From assembly GCA_004138175.2 (NCBI GenBank), contig RYFE02000054.1:1-32389 (forward strand): a DNA stretch of 32,389 nt, written 5' to 3'. The notes under the pieces were generated by a model that worked only from the letters and a program-made list of their open reading frames with translations, was not told the origin of the DNA and ran no database searches. The DNA comes from Chloroflexales bacterium ZM16-3 (GTDB lineage: Bacteria > Chloroflexota > Chloroflexia > Chloroflexales > Chloroflexaceae). The position numbers and the translations under genes were made by a program. Shown here in pieces: positions 7,089 through 16,037 of the stretch (positions are counted from its first letter, which is position 1; the number at the start of each line of letters is the position of its first letter).

Positions 7089-7255
7089 AATGTAAGATGC
7101 AAATCCAATACATGCAATACCGCAGAAGTAACCCTGTGAAGTGTTCTGTCATTCTGAGCGCAGCGAAGAATCCCGGCCGGGACGCTTCGCTGCGCTCAGC
7201 GTGACATGGGTGACAGGGTTACTTCTGCGGTATTGCCAATTTTGCATCTTACATT
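7089..7255. repeat. Nested composite inverted repeat (MITE-like)
   Basis: Three nested inverted repeats share one centre. The outer arms are 15 bp and perfect (7089-7103 with 7241-7255). The middle arms are 24 bp and perfect (7114-7137 with 7213-7236). The inner REP-like hairpin is at 7147-7206 and belongs to the same family as 139-196. The right outer arm reaches the stop codon of the next gene. The whole unit looks like a REP hairpin inside a larger palindromic element. It encodes no protein and could terminate transcription. Confidence 0.88.
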
Positions 7256-7982
7256 AGCTGCGACAGGCCGCCACAGAGCCCTCGAACATCCGCAGCCAGC
7301 GCGTCTCGGCGCTTGCCCAGAGGTGCTCAGGGTGACACTGCACCGCCACCATAAACTGATCGCCGACGCCCTCCAGCGCCTCGATCACCCCGTCGAATGC
7401 GCGACCAACCACCCGCAGTCCCGGTGTCGGCTGCTTCACCGATTGGTGGTGCATTGTATTGCTCATCACCTCATCGGTCGAGAGGTGCTCAGCCAGCCAG
7501 ATATCCGGCTCAAGGGCGATGCTATGGGTGAGCACATCGTACTGGCGCGTCTTCGTGTTCGCCCCGTGGTCGAAGGTCTCGGGCAGCTGGCTGGGGACGT
7601 CCTGGTAGAGTGAGCCGCCAAAGGTAACATTGAGTACCTGAATGCCCCGGCAGATGCCCATCAGTGGCTTGTTGTCCTCACGGGTCCAGCGGGCCAATGT
7701 AATCTCGGCCTCGTCGCGCTGGCGATCAATATCGCCAAGCTCGGGGATGGGCTCCTCGCCATAGTAGGCAGGATCTACATCCACGCCACCAGGCAGCAGA
7801 ATGCCGTCACACAGCCCATAGAGCGCCCGCACCACATCGATGTTGTCGGTGAGGTGGATCAGGAGGGGCGTACCGCCGGCAACCTCGATCGTACCCAGGT
7901 AGGTCGGGCGCACTGCCATCAGGGCGCTGCCACCTCCGTCCTGGTTGTTCATACACGACACGCCAATGATCGGTCGCTTCAT
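7254..7982 (-). CDS. Peptidase C26 / gamma-glutamyl-GABA hydrolase-like protein, copy 2
   Basis: This 242-residue class I glutamine-amidotransferase fold is of the PuuD/peptidase C26 type. Such enzymes hydrolyse gamma-glutamyl amide bonds of small molecules such as gamma-glutamyl-GABA. The nucleophile is Cys111 in GICRGIQ, and the His/Glu of the triad are His217 and Glu219 in QCHPEH. The oxyanion-strand motif is LLPGGVDV (62-69). There is no signal peptide, so it is probably cytosolic. It lies 59 bases after a paralogue (8042-8797) on the same strand, and the nucleophile occupies the same residue number in both. The substrate cannot be told from sequence. No aminotransferase or GABA pathway genes are adjacent. 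Confidence 0.88.
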   Translation of the reverse strand: MKRPIIGVSCMNNQDGGGSALMAVRPTYLGTIEVAGGTPLLIHLTDNIDVVRALYGLCDGILLPGGVDVDPAYYGEEPIPELGDIDRQRDEAEITLARWTREDNKPLMGICRGIQVLNVTFGGSLYQDVPSQLPETFDHGANTKTRQYDVLTHSIALEPDIWLAEHLSTDEVMSNTMHHQSVKQPTPGLRVVGRAFDGVIEALEGVGDQFMVAVQCHPEHLWASAETRWLRMFEGSVAACRS

Positions 7983-8041
7983 CCTCTAGTCTCCTGTGGG
8001 AAAGGCAGCGCCCAATCTGCAATCTAGAGAAGAGGTAAATC

Positions 8042-8797
8042 TCAGGCCGCCAGGGCGGAGCTTGAACGACATGTGGCGCAGTTCTCGACGAAGGCATGGA
8101 AGAGCGACTTCCAGCGCCGGTCGGCCGATGCCTGGAGCGCCTCGGGATGACACTGCACACCGACGATGAAGCTATCGCCCTGGCCTTCCACCGCCTCGAT
8201 GATCCCATCAGGCGCCCAGGCCACCGCCCGCAGACCTGGAGCAATATCCCTCAGCGACTGGTGGTGGAGCGAGTTGACAGCCATTGTCTGTACGCCCATG
8301 AGCTGGGCAAATCGCGAGTCGGGGGCGATAGAGATATCGTGAGCCATATACGTCCAGTCCTCGCGATCATAGGAGAGCGTGTGCCGTAGGCTCCCATCGA
8401 TCTGGCTGGGGATATCCTGATAGAGAGTGCCGCCGAGGGCCACATTGATCACCTGGATGCCCCGGCAGATCCCCAGCACAGGCTTGGACTCGGTGATCGC
8501 CCAGCCGGCCAGCGGTAGCTCGGCTTCATCACGCGCGAGATCCACCAGTCCAAGCTTCTCGTGCGGGGTGTCACCATAGATACTCGGCGCAATATCGCCG
8601 CCCCCAGAGAGCAGGATGCCGTCGAGGCTCTCGTAGAGCACGCGCAGCGTCGCCTCGTCCGCTACCGGAGGGATGAGGAGCGGCGCACCGCCAGCCTGTA
8701 AGATGGCGTCTACATATGTCTGGCGATGCCCGTATGATGGCGGGCACCATGCCTGGTCATGGAAGGTACCACACGAGATGCCAATCAGAGGTTTCAT
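8042..8797 (-). CDS. Peptidase C26 / gamma-glutamyl-GABA hydrolase-like protein, copy 1
   Basis: This 251-residue paralogue of the next gene downstream has the same motif set: Cys111 in GICRGIQ, and His216 and Glu218 in QCHPEA. The oxyanion motif is LLSGGGDI, where the other copy has LLPGGVDV. The two proteins share much of their length but differ around residues 10-25 and 130-150, which suggests different substrates after an old duplication. The C-terminus has an extra Cys/Ser/Ala-rich tail. A GAGGAG site lies 11 bases before the ATG, and an extended -10 box lies at 8866-8871. The pair probably forms one transcription unit. Confidence 0.88.
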   Translation of the reverse strand: MKPLIGISCGTFHDQAWCPPSYGHRQTYVDAILQAGGAPLLIPPVADEATLRVLYESLDGILLSGGGDIAPSIYGDTPHEKLGLVDLARDEAELPLAGWAITESKPVLGICRGIQVINVALGGTLYQDIPSQIDGSLRHTLSYDREDWTYMAHDISIAPDSRFAQLMGVQTMAVNSLHHQSLRDIAPGLRAVAWAPDGIIEAVEGQGDSFIVGVQCHPEALQASADRRWKSLFHAFVENCATCRSSSALAA

Positions 8798-8865
8798 TGA
8801 TGCGCTCGCTCCTCGTACTTGGATATGTTTGCCCCACGCCCCGCGCCGGGCCAGGATATTCGTGC

Positions 8866-8871
8866 ATTATA
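8866..8871 (-). promoter_or_regulatory. Extended -10 box of the peptidase C26 pair
   Basis: On the minus strand TGC-TATAAT lies about 70 bases before the start at 8797. The -35 region is poor (CAGAGA at 17 bases), so the TGn extension would be needed. Confidence 0.55.
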
Positions 8872-8904
8872 GCACAGGGCTGTGGCCGTCTCTGACGATG
8901 CAAA

Positions 8905-9366
8905 TCAGCGTCGCGGCATCTGAAACGCCGCACTATCTAGGCTGATCGTGACTGGCCCATCATTCACCAGTGAGACACGCATGTTGGCACCGAACACGCC
9001 CGACTCGACGGTGAGGCCCATCGCCCGCAGCGCGGCGGCGTAGGTGTCAACCAGCGGCGCGGCAATCTCGGGCGGGGCCGCTCTGGTGAAGCTAGGGCGC
9101 CGGCCCTTGCGCGTGTCGGCGTAGAGCGTGAACTGCGAGACAACCAGCGCTGATCCGCCAACATCGATCAGCGAACGGTCAAATCGACCGGCCTCATCGG
9201 CGAAGATACGCATCTGGGCCGTCTTCTCGGCCAGCAGCCGTGCCTCGGCCTCTCCATCGCCGTCCCCCACGCCAAGCAGCACCAGAAGCCCGGCCCCAAT
9301 CATGCCGACGACCTGACCCTCGACCTCAACCGACGCCTGTGAGACTCGCTGGATGATCGCCCGCAT
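8905..9366 (-). CDS. dtd: D-aminoacyl-tRNA deacylase
   Basis: This 153-residue enzyme has the usual length for Dtd. It hydrolyses D-amino acids from mischarged tRNA and proofreads translation. It starts with [17 protein letters not shown], which is characteristic. The active-site motifs [17 protein letters not shown] and NDGPVTI (the Gly-cisPro motif) are both intact. An upstream in-frame ATG (9471) would add 35 low-complexity Ser/Arg residues that overlap the PIN-TRAM gene, so I take the ATG at 9366. It lies 37 bases after the PIN-TRAM gene and probably shares its transcript. Confidence 0.96.
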   Translation of the reverse strand: MRAIIQRVSQASVEVEGQVVGMIGAGLLVLLGVGDGDGEAEARLLAEKTAQMRIFADEAGRFDRSLIDVGGSALVVSQFTLYADTRKGRRPSFTRAAPPEIAAPLVDTYAAALRAMGLTVESGVFGANMRVSLVNDGPVTISLDSAAFQMPRR

Positions 9367-9403
9367 AGGCCCGACCTGTCCCTTGTCTGCTATCCGCTGT
9401 TCC

Positions 9404-10474
9404 CTACGACTCGGCGAGCTGGGCGAAGACGAGGCGGCCAGTCTGGGTTTGGTGCAGCCGGATAACGACAACCTCCGCAGACTGGCCGATCAGGTGGCGA
9501 GCATCCTCAACGATCACCGGGGTGCCGTCTTCCAGATAGCCAACCCCCTGCTGGCGGGCATTCCCCTCATTCCGGATCATCACATGGAGCCGCTGGTCTT
9601 GGGTCACCGGCGGGCGCACGGCTTCGCTCAGCTGGTTGAGGCTGAGTACGGTTACGCCCTGGAGACCAGCGACCCGGTTCAGGTTGAAGTCGTTGGTGAT
9701 GATCGGGCATCCGTACTGGCGAGCCATGGCCACCAGTTTATCATCAACCTTTGTGGCCCCCGAGACCTCAACATTCATCACCTCGACAGGGAGTGCGGAC
9801 TGCTTCTGCATCCCGTTGAGCAGCTCAAGGCCACGCCGCCCCTTCGCGCGGCGCAGATCATCGCTCGAGTCGGCGAGCTGCTGGAGTTCAGCGAGCACGA
9901 AACCGGGGATAATCAGGGTGCCCTCTATGAACCCCGTCTGCGCCACAGCGGCAATCCGGCCATCGATGATAGCGCTAGTATCAACGATCAGGCGGCGGGC
10001 AGGCGGTGCGCTCTCGCTGGTATTGAGGGTCAGGGTCGGGGCTGCCCGTCGCCAATTCCGCAGACTCTCGACGATATCGCGCTTACGGAATATGGAAATC
10101 GTGCCGCCAAGGTAGGCCAGAAGCGCTGCGGCAAGCGTCGGCAGGTAGTAGCTGAACGGTGCCGGCAGCAACGATATCGGCACCGTGAGCAGCACGGCGA
10201 AGATCAGGCCCGCCATCACCCCCGCACCAATCAGGAAGAGATCGCTGAGCGGTACATTTCGCGAGTGGCGTAGAAGATCCTCAACCGGCTCGATAGTGAG
10301 CCGGGGGGTGACGAGGAGGCCGAGCCCGGCACCGGCGAGCAGCAGCAGCTGGGTGGCGAACCGCTGGAGATCATCGGGGCGCGGGTTCGACAGCGATCGC
10401 CCGGTGGCCCATCCGAGATACGCCAGCGCAAGCATCCCTGCGATGCGGGCCAAAAAGTTGAGGCTAACCTTCAT
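9404..10474 (-). CDS. YacL-type membrane PIN-TRAM ribonuclease-like protein
   Basis: This 356-residue protein has four predicted membrane helices (about 8-25, 42-56, 81-105, 108-128). A cytosolic PIN domain follows (about 160-275). Its acidic metal-binding residues are all visible: Asp165 and Asp171 in [10 protein letters not shown], Glu196, Asp244 and Asp262. A TRAM domain ends the protein (about 290-350, [16 protein letters not shown]). The architecture is that of Bacillus YacL. PIN domains are metal-dependent RNases, but the role of YacL is poorly defined. The ATG at 10474 begins right before the first membrane helix. The longer frame from 10525 adds 17 unlikely residues. It lies 106 bases downstream of radA, as in the radA-disA-yacL order, but disA is absent. 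Confidence 0.92.
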   Translation of the reverse strand: MKVSLNFLARIAGMLALAYLGWATGRSLSNPRPDDLQRFATQLLLLAGAGLGLLVTPRLTIEPVEDLLRHSRNVPLSDLFLIGAGVMAGLIFAVLLTVPISLLPAPFSYYLPTLAAALLAYLGGTISIFRKRDIVESLRNWRRAAPTLTLNTSESAPPARRLIVDTSAIIDGRIAAVAQTGFIEGTLIIPGFVLAELQQLADSSDDLRRAKGRRGLELLNGMQKQSALPVEVMNVEVSGATKVDDKLVAMARQYGCPIITNDFNLNRVAGLQGVTVLSLNQLSEAVRPPVTQDQRLHVMIRNEGNARQQGVGYLEDGTPVIVEDARHLIGQSAEVVVIRLHQTQTGRLVFAQLAES

Positions 10475-10580
10475 AGTCGGGGTACAGAGTATAGGATGCA
10501 AGGAACAGGATTCAGGTACGCGCACAGGGTCGTTAATATGCCTGGTTGCGGCGACCTATCTGCACGCTGTTCCCTATTCC

Positions 10581-11942
10581 CTACTTATGGGCAATCAGAT
10601 CCACAACATCGGCGAGCGAGCGAGCGGGGATGAGGGTGCTCCCTGTCGGCGGACTTACCTGCGAGACAGAAGGCAGCACCGCGTGGTGGAATCCGAGCTT
10701 AGCCGCCTCGCTCAGGCGGCGCTCGATCTGGCTGACGCTACGCAGCTCTCCGGACAGCCCAATCTCGCCGAGCAGCGCCATATCGGCGGCAATGGGCTGG
10801 TTGCGAAACGACGAGGTGATCGCCATAGCGACCGCCAGGTCGGCGGCGGGCTCGCTGATCCGCAGGCCGCCGACAATATTGACATAGATATCTTGGTTGA
10901 ATAGTGGCAGGCCGACCCGTTTGGTGAGCACCGCCACCAGCATCAGCAGGCGGTTTGGGTCGAACCCATTGGTGGTGCGCCGGGGCTGCGCGCTGCTTGT
11001 ATTTGAGGTGAGCGCCTGCACCTCAACCAGCAGGGGCCGGGTGCCCTCCATCGTCACCGCAACTGACGAGCCCGGCGTACCCGTGCTGCGCTCGGCGAGA
11101 AAGACGGCCGAGGGGTTCAGCACCTCGCGCATGCCGTCGCCTGCCATCTCGAAGACGCCGACCTCGTTCGTCGAGCCGAAGCGATTCTTCACGCCGCGCA
11201 GCAGCCGGTACTGGTGGAAGCGGTCGCCCTCAAGGTAGAGCACCACATCCACAATATGCTCAAGCACGCGCGGGCCGGCAATCGCGCCCTCTTTGGTAAC
11301 GTGGCCAACTAAGAAGATGGGGATATGCAGCTCTTTCGCCAGGTGCATCAGGCGCAGCGCACCCTCGCGCACTTGCGAGACGCTGCCAGCCGCGCTGGTG
11401 AGCTCCTCCAGGTAGACCGTCTGGATCGAGTCGATGATCACCAGCTTCGGCATCAGCTCGCGGATCTGCTCAAGGATCGTGTCGAGGGAGTTCTCGGAGA
11501 AGACGTAGAGGTCGTCGGCGATCATGCCGAGGCGCTCGGCGCGTAGCTTGATCTGCTGGGCAGACTCCTCGGCGCTGACGTAGAGGGCCGGGCCGACATC
11601 GGCGGCGAACTGTGCGGCCACCTGCGAGAGCAGCGTGGTCTTCCCGACGCCCGGGTCGCCGCCGATCAGGACGACGGAGCCGGGGACAAGTCCCCCGCCG
11701 AGGACACGGGTGAACTCCTCGCCGAGGACGGGGAGGCGCTGGAATCCTCCAATGGCGACATCGCTCAGTCGCTGGGGCCGCGCGCCGACAATCGCGCGCT
11801 CACGCACCTTGCCGCTGGGTTGTTTAGCCTCGACCTGCTCAACAAAGCTGTCCCAGGTGCCGCAATCGGGGCACTTCCCCATCCAGCGGCTCTGCTGGGC
11901 ACCACACTGCTGGCAGACGAAGATGGTGCGTGTCTTGGCCAT
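10581..11942 (-). CDS. radA: DNA repair protein RadA
   Basis: This 453-residue RecA-like ATPase promotes branch migration of recombination intermediates. It has an N-terminal C4 zinc finger (Cys10, Cys13, Cys24, Cys27), a Walker A box GGDPGVGKT (94-102), a Walker B region near LVIIDSIQTV, the RadA-specific KNRFGS motif (about 253-258), and a C-terminal Lon-protease-like domain (about 290-450, with DIYVNIVGGLRI). The length is typical. A TG-extended TATAAT box ends six bases before the ATG, so the mRNA is probably leaderless. The downstream gene is the YacL-type PIN-TRAM protein. The upstream neighbour is a glycosyltransferase that separates radA from clpC. Confidence 0.97.
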   Translation of the reverse strand: MAKTRTIFVCQQCGAQQSRWMGKCPDCGTWDSFVEQVEAKQPSGKVRERAIVGARPQRLSDVAIGGFQRLPVLGEEFTRVLGGGLVPGSVVLIGGDPGVGKTTLLSQVAAQFAADVGPALYVSAEESAQQIKLRAERLGMIADDLYVFSENSLDTILEQIRELMPKLVIIDSIQTVYLEELTSAAGSVSQVREGALRLMHLAKELHIPIFLVGHVTKEGAIAGPRVLEHIVDVVLYLEGDRFHQYRLLRGVKNRFGSTNEVGVFEMAGDGMREVLNPSAVFLAERSTGTPGSSVAVTMEGTRPLLVEVQALTSNTSSAQPRRTTNGFDPNRLLMLVAVLTKRVGLPLFNQDIYVNIVGGLRISEPAADLAVAMAITSSFRNQPIAADMALLGEIGLSGELRSVSQIERRLSEAAKLGFHHAVLPSVSQVSPPTGSTLIPARSLADVVDLIAHK

Positions 11943-11948
11943 GGTGGC

Positions 11949-11954
11949 ATTATA
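11949..11954 (-). promoter_or_regulatory. Extended -10 box giving a leaderless radA transcript
   Basis: On the minus strand TGG-TATAAT ends six bases before the radA ATG. The transcription start would fall at or next to the A of the start codon. No -35 consensus is visible. Confidence 0.65.
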
Positions 11955-12055
11955 CCACCCAAGGGCGTATAGACACGCTACAGAACGACCGCCCCGCGTC
12001 CTATACGCATGATGTTTATGGCTGCCGCCCTAATGGATAATGTCGTAGAGCAATC

Positions 12056-13060
12056 TCAACCCCACTGGTACAGCTCTACGATATCATCTACCTCATGTGT
12101 CTCGCACATGCCGTAGGTGGGCTTCGGTGATTCGGTGAGTAGCCCTTTGATCAGGCCGCAGATGAGCCACTTGATGCGACCAAGCACACGTGGCGGGCGA
12201 AGATGAGCCATCTCATTCAGAGCGGGCATAATCACCATCACCATAAAGACAGAAGCATAACGCCATAGGGCGAAGAAGTGGCCATGCCGTAGCAGCTGGC
12301 CGTAGATCCCTCCCAGGCCAAACATATTATTGCGAATGAGCTTCCGACCTTGATCATAGGTGCGAAAGCCATGATGAATAATGTCAGTCGTGTGTGTACG
12401 GTAAACCTGATAGCCTGCGACAAGCGCACGCAGGGTAAAATCCGTATCGTCACCGCTGCGGAAGGGCGAGCCCGGCCCAAAAAGTAAGCTAAACCCATCG
12501 ATCATCTCAGCGGCTTCCCGCCGTATCGCCATGCCGGCACCGATACCGATATTCAGCCCATCGCTTGTCTGCCAGTGGGCCAGATCCTCAACCAGAAATG
12601 AGCGTGAGCTAACACAATCAGGAACAAAGCCGGCCTGGCTATCATGGGGGGCGGCAATCACATTACAGAAGACGACACCGACCTTCGGGTAGCGTACAAA
12701 TGGCTCAACCATCTGACTGATCCAGTCTGGCGGCACCTCACAGTCATCGTCGGTTAGTAGCACAAGATCGGTTGTGATAAAGGAGAGGGCGAGGTTTTCC
12801 GCACGGCTCTTCCCCCGGAGTCTGGTATGGATATACTGTAAGCGAGAGTCATCACGAAATCCTTTGATCGCCTGCTCGGTACACCGATCACTGCTCTGGT
12901 CAATAATAAGTAGCCTGACGTTAGGGTAGGTGCAGGCAAGGATGCTGCGGATTGTCATAACAATGGACTCACCGCGATCACGAGTACAGACAAGAACCGT
13001 CACCGAGGGTGTTTGGGTTGCGGACGTGGTGGTAAGGGTTGTTGTTAGCATAGTGTTCAT
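12056..13060 (-). CDS. Family 2 (GT-A fold) glycosyltransferase
   Basis: This 334-residue protein has a GT2 core. The nucleotide-binding strand VTVLVCTRDRGESI lies at about 20-33, RGKSRAENLAL at 82-92, and the metal-binding DDD at 104-106 (LLTDDDCEVP). A later acceptor-site stretch contains GSPFRSGDDTDFTLR. A hydrophobic helix (FALWRYASVFMVMVIMPAL) near residue 275 may attach it to the membrane. The family transfers sugars from nucleotide-sugars to polysaccharide or lipid acceptors. The exact sugar cannot be told. The gene is visibly richer in A/T than clpC and radA on either side and has its own promoter (13106-13133), while clpC upstream has its own strong terminator. That suggests an insertion into a conserved clpC-radA block. 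It starts MNTML; the second ATG three codons on is an alternative. Confidence 0.9.
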   Translation of the reverse strand: MNTMLTTTLTTTSATQTPSVTVLVCTRDRGESIVMTIRSILACTYPNVRLLIIDQSSDRCTEQAIKGFRDDSRLQYIHTRLRGKSRAENLALSFITTDLVLLTDDDCEVPPDWISQMVEPFVRYPKVGVVFCNVIAAPHDSQAGFVPDCVSSRSFLVEDLAHWQTSDGLNIGIGAGMAIRREAAEMIDGFSLLFGPGSPFRSGDDTDFTLRALVAGYQVYRTHTTDIIHHGFRTYDQGRKLIRNNMFGLGGIYGQLLRHGHFFALWRYASVFMVMVIMPALNEMAHLRPPRVLGRIKWLICGLIKGLLTESPKPTYGMCETHEVDDIVELYQWG

Positions 13061-13105
13061 GGTGTCCTAGTAGGATGCTACTTTCCTCTATCGTATCACG
13101 TGGCC

Positions 13106-13133
13106 ATTATAGAAATCGAACCCGTTCGTGCAA
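13106..13133 (-). promoter_or_regulatory. Promoter of the glycosyltransferase gene
   Basis: On the minus strand TTGCAC (13128-13133), a 16-base spacer and TATAAT (13106-13111) lie about 45 bases before the start at 13060. The leader contains AGGA eight or nine bases before the ATG. Confidence 0.65.
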
Positions 13134-13220
13134 AAAACGGCTGATGCCTGGCTAAAGTTACTCTTGAGCGGGCAGATGAACGATATGCCATCGTACAGAG
13201 GCTCTCAATGCAAAAAAAAG

Positions 13221-13259
13221 CGAGGGCCAGGGAAGGGTTCAACCCTTCCCTGGCCCTCG
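13221..13259 (-). terminator. Intrinsic terminator of clpC
   Basis: A 19-bp perfect GC-rich stem (13221-13239 with 13241-13259) is followed on the minus strand by a run of eight T residues (from 13219 down). It begins about 20 bases after the clpC stop. The one-base formal loop implies that the top few pairs open. Confidence 0.95.
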
Positions 13260-13279
13260 TGTGAGGCTGGACAGACTAT

Positions 13280-15796
13280 CTAGACAAGCGCCGGGCTCTC
13301 CTCGGGCTCGGCTGAGCCAGCCTCCTCAGCATCGATCTGCCGCTGGGAGCGCAGCCGCAACAGGTCGTCCTGCGTGTCAATGACAACCATGTCGCCCGTC
13401 TGGAAGCGACCGGCGAGCAGCCCCTCGGCCAGGGGGTCCTCGATCAGGTTGGTGATGATACGGCGCAGGGGCCGGGCTCCGAAGGCCGGGTCGTAGCCAC
13501 GGCGGGCCAGAAGGTCGAGCGCATCGGTACGAACATCGATTGTGATCTGATGCTCGGCCAGCTGGCGCTGCACCCGCTTGAGCATGATCGTGGTGATCTG
13601 GTGAATCTCCTCGGTGGTGAGCGGGTGGAAGATAATCGTCGCGTCGATACGGTTGAGGAACTCGGGCCGGAAGAGCTGCTTGAGCGCGTCGTCCACCTTG
13701 CGCCGGGTGTCGTCGCTGTCGATCTCGTTGGAGTTACCGCCGAAGCCGATGCGCGATGCGCGGCGGATGTGCTCGGTGCCGACGTTGCTGGTCATGATGA
13801 TGATCGTGTTGCGGAAATCGACCTTGCGGCCCTTGCCGTCGGTGAGGTTGCCGTCCTCCAGCACCTGGAGCAGCAGGTTGAAGGCGTCGGGGTGGGCCTT
13901 CTCGATCTCATCGAAGAGCACCACGCTGTAGGGCTTGCGGCGCACTGCGTCGGTGAGCTGGCCGCCCTCGCCGTAGCCGACATAGCCGGGGGGCGAGCCG
14001 ACCAGGCGCGAGGTGGTGTGGCGCTCCTGGAACTCGGACATGTCGATCTTGATCAGGCTCTCCTCGGAGCCAAACATGAACTCGGCCAGAGTCTTGGCCA
14101 GCTCTGTCTTGCCGACGCCGGTGGGGCCGAGGAAGATGAAGCTGCCGATCGGGCGCTTGGGGTCCTTGAGACCAGCGCGGGCGCGGCGAACCGCCTTGGA
14201 GATGGTGACGATCGCCTCCTGCTGGCCGACGACGCGGCCGTGGAGGAAGCTCTCCATCTGCATCAGGCGGAGGGTCTCATCGCCCTTGAGGCGGGTGACG
14301 GGGATGCCCGTCCACATCCCAACGACCTCGGCGATGTCCTCCTCGGTGACATAGGGCCGGTCGATGGTGCGCTCGCCGCCCTCGGCGCCCATATCGCTCT
14401 CGATCTGGGTGATGCGGGCCTGCATGCGATCCTCGCGCTCGCGCATATCGGAGGCCAGTTCATACTGCTGGTCCTCGATGGCGGCCTCACGCTCCTTGCG
14501 CAGCGCCTCCAGGCCGCGCAGGGCGTCGCGGAGCTGCGGCGGGGTGGCCGAGCGGTACATGCGCACACGGGATGCGGCCTCATCGATCAGGTCGATCGCC
14601 TTATCGGGGAGCTGGCGGTCGGGCACATAGCGGGCGGAGAGGGCGGCGGCGGCCTTGATCGCCTCGTCGGAGATCTGGAGCTGGTGGAAGTCCTCGTAGC
14701 GCGACTTGATGCCGCGCAGGATCAGAACCGTATCCTCCAGGCTCGGCTCATCGACCATCACCGGCTGGAAGCGCCGCTCCAGGGCGGCGTCGCGCTCGAT
14801 ATACTTGCGGTACTCATCGAGGGTGGTGGCACCGATCGTCTGGAGCTCGCCGCGCGAGAGGGCCGGCTTGAGGATGTTGGCCGCATCGAGGGTGCCCTCG
14901 GCACCGCCAGCGCCAATGATCGTGTGGAACTCATCGATGAAGAGAATGCAGCGGGTCTCCTTGATCTCATCGATCACCCGCTTGAGGCGCTCCTCGAACT
15001 GGCCGCGGTACTTGGTGCCAGCCACCAGGGCGCCCATGTCGAGGGTGACAACGCGCTTACCCTTGATGCTATCGGGGACATCGCCCTGGATAATGCGCTG
15101 GGCGAGCCCCTCGACGATCGCCGTCTTACCGACGCCGGGCTCGCCGATCAGGGCGGGGTTATTCTTGGTGCGCCGCGAGAGGATTTGGATGACGCGCTCG
15201 ATCTCGTGGTTGCGGCCGATGATCGGGTCAAGGCGACCGGCCTCGGCCATATCGGTGAGGTCGGTGCCGAGGGCGTCCAGATAGGGCGTCTTCGACTGGC
15301 GCTGGGCGGCGGGCTGGCCAGCGGTGCCGCGCTGCTCGGCGGAGCCAGCGGTGCCATGGCGGAGCACGCGCATCACCTGGTTGCGAACCTGCTCCAGGGA
15401 GACGCCCATAATATCGAGGACGCCGGTGGCCACGCCCTCGCCGTTGCGGACGAGGCCAAGCAGCAGGTGCTCGGTGCCGATATAGTGATGGTTGAGGCGA
15501 TTAGCCTCTTCAATCGCGTATTTAATCACCTTCTGGGCGCGAGAGGTGAGCTCCTGATCGTTAAGTGTGGCGCCCTCGCCGACGCCGACAATAAACTCAA
15601 CCGCGCTGCGCGCCTGGGCCAGCTTCACCCCGAGGTCATCGAGCACGCGGGCAGCGATCCCCTCGCTCTCGCGGATCAGCCCGAGCAAGATATGCTCGGT
15701 GCCGATGTAGGGGTGGTTAAAGCTGCGCGCCTCCTCGGTTGCGAGCTGAAGCACCTGCTTCGCCCGCTTGGTGAATTTGCTGTAGAGGTCAGACAT
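13280..15796 (-). CDS. clpC: ClpC-type AAA+ unfoldase of the Clp protease
   Basis: This 838-residue protein has the standard ClpC layout. Two Clp_N repeats (about 1-145, each with the [11 protein letters not shown]-type motif) come first. AAA+ module 1 follows, with Walker A GEPGVGKT (218-225) and Walker B ILFIDEF (about 284-290). A UVR-like middle segment comes next (about 420-460), then AAA+ module 2 with [16 protein letters not shown] (about 555), and the D2-small C-terminal domain. It unfolds proteins for degradation by ClpP in the cytosol. No CtsR heptad repeat or CIRCE element appears upstream, and mcsA/mcsB are not adjacent, so heat regulation must differ from that in Bacillus. A GGAGA site precedes the ATG. 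An inverted repeat (15814-15843) sits in the leader. Ribosomal protein S1 lies 241 bases upstream on the same strand. Confidence 0.97.
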   Translation of the reverse strand: MSDLYSKFTKRAKQVLQLATEEARSFNHPYIGTEHILLGLIRESEGIAARVLDDLGVKLAQARSAVEFIVGVGEGATLNDQELTSRAQKVIKYAIEEANRLNHHYIGTEHLLLGLVRNGEGVATGVLDIMGVSLEQVRNQVMRVLRHGTAGSAEQRGTAGQPAAQRQSKTPYLDALGTDLTDMAEAGRLDPIIGRNHEIERVIQILSRRTKNNPALIGEPGVGKTAIVEGLAQRIIQGDVPDSIKGKRVVTLDMGALVAGTKYRGQFEERLKRVIDEIKETRCILFIDEFHTIIGAGGAEGTLDAANILKPALSRGELQTIGATTLDEYRKYIERDAALERRFQPVMVDEPSLEDTVLILRGIKSRYEDFHQLQISDEAIKAAAALSARYVPDRQLPDKAIDLIDEAASRVRMYRSATPPQLRDALRGLEALRKEREAAIEDQQYELASDMREREDRMQARITQIESDMGAEGGERTIDRPYVTEEDIAEVVGMWTGIPVTRLKGDETLRLMQMESFLHGRVVGQQEAIVTISKAVRRARAGLKDPKRPIGSFIFLGPTGVGKTELAKTLAEFMFGSEESLIKIDMSEFQERHTTSRLVGSPPGYVGYGEGGQLTDAVRRKPYSVVLFDEIEKAHPDAFNLLLQVLEDGNLTDGKGRKVDFRNTIIIMTSNVGTEHIRRASRIGFGGNSNEIDSDDTRRKVDDALKQLFRPEFLNRIDATIIFHPLTTEEIHQITTIMLKRVQRQLAEHQITIDVRTDALDLLARRGYDPAFGARPLRRIITNLIEDPLAEGLLAGRFQTGDMVVIDTQDDLLRLRSQRQIDAEEAGSAEPEESPALV

Positions 15797-15813
15797 AGTG
15801 TTCTCCGCTAGCT

Positions 15814-15843
15814 ATCCAGGCAGCCAGCATATGCCGCCTGGAT
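15814..15843. promoter_or_regulatory. Inverted repeat in the clpC upstream region
   Basis: Two perfect 8-base arms (ATCCAGGC at 15814-15821 and its complement at 15836-15843) are separated by 14 bases that include CATATG. The repeat begins 18 bases before the clpC start. It could be an operator of an unknown repressor or an mRNA hairpin. It matches neither the CtsR nor the CIRCE pattern. Confidence 0.5.
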
Positions 15844-16037
15844 CGAGTACAAGCAAACCGACGCCCGCAGGGGGATGGGTCAAGGCACGACGGAGGGCAT
15901 CGGTACTCATCCATGGGCCGCAAGCTACGAGCAGGGAATGACCGGAGCGTTGCGAGGTGTGAGTGCGCACGTGCCGAAGGAGTTTGTGGCTCCTCCAGCA
16001 CACCACTGGGCGGCCAGGGCGTGCGCCATTGCACGGC

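Noticed and set aside
13550-15811. 753-codon open frame on the plus strand antisense to clpC
   Set aside because: The minus strand encodes a complete ClpC with all motifs. The antisense product is a low-complexity mirror of GC-rich codons with no domain.
15797-16037. CIRCE or CtsR heat-shock operator before clpC
   Set aside because: Neither TTAGCACTC-type nor GGTCAAA-type repeats are visible in this stretch.
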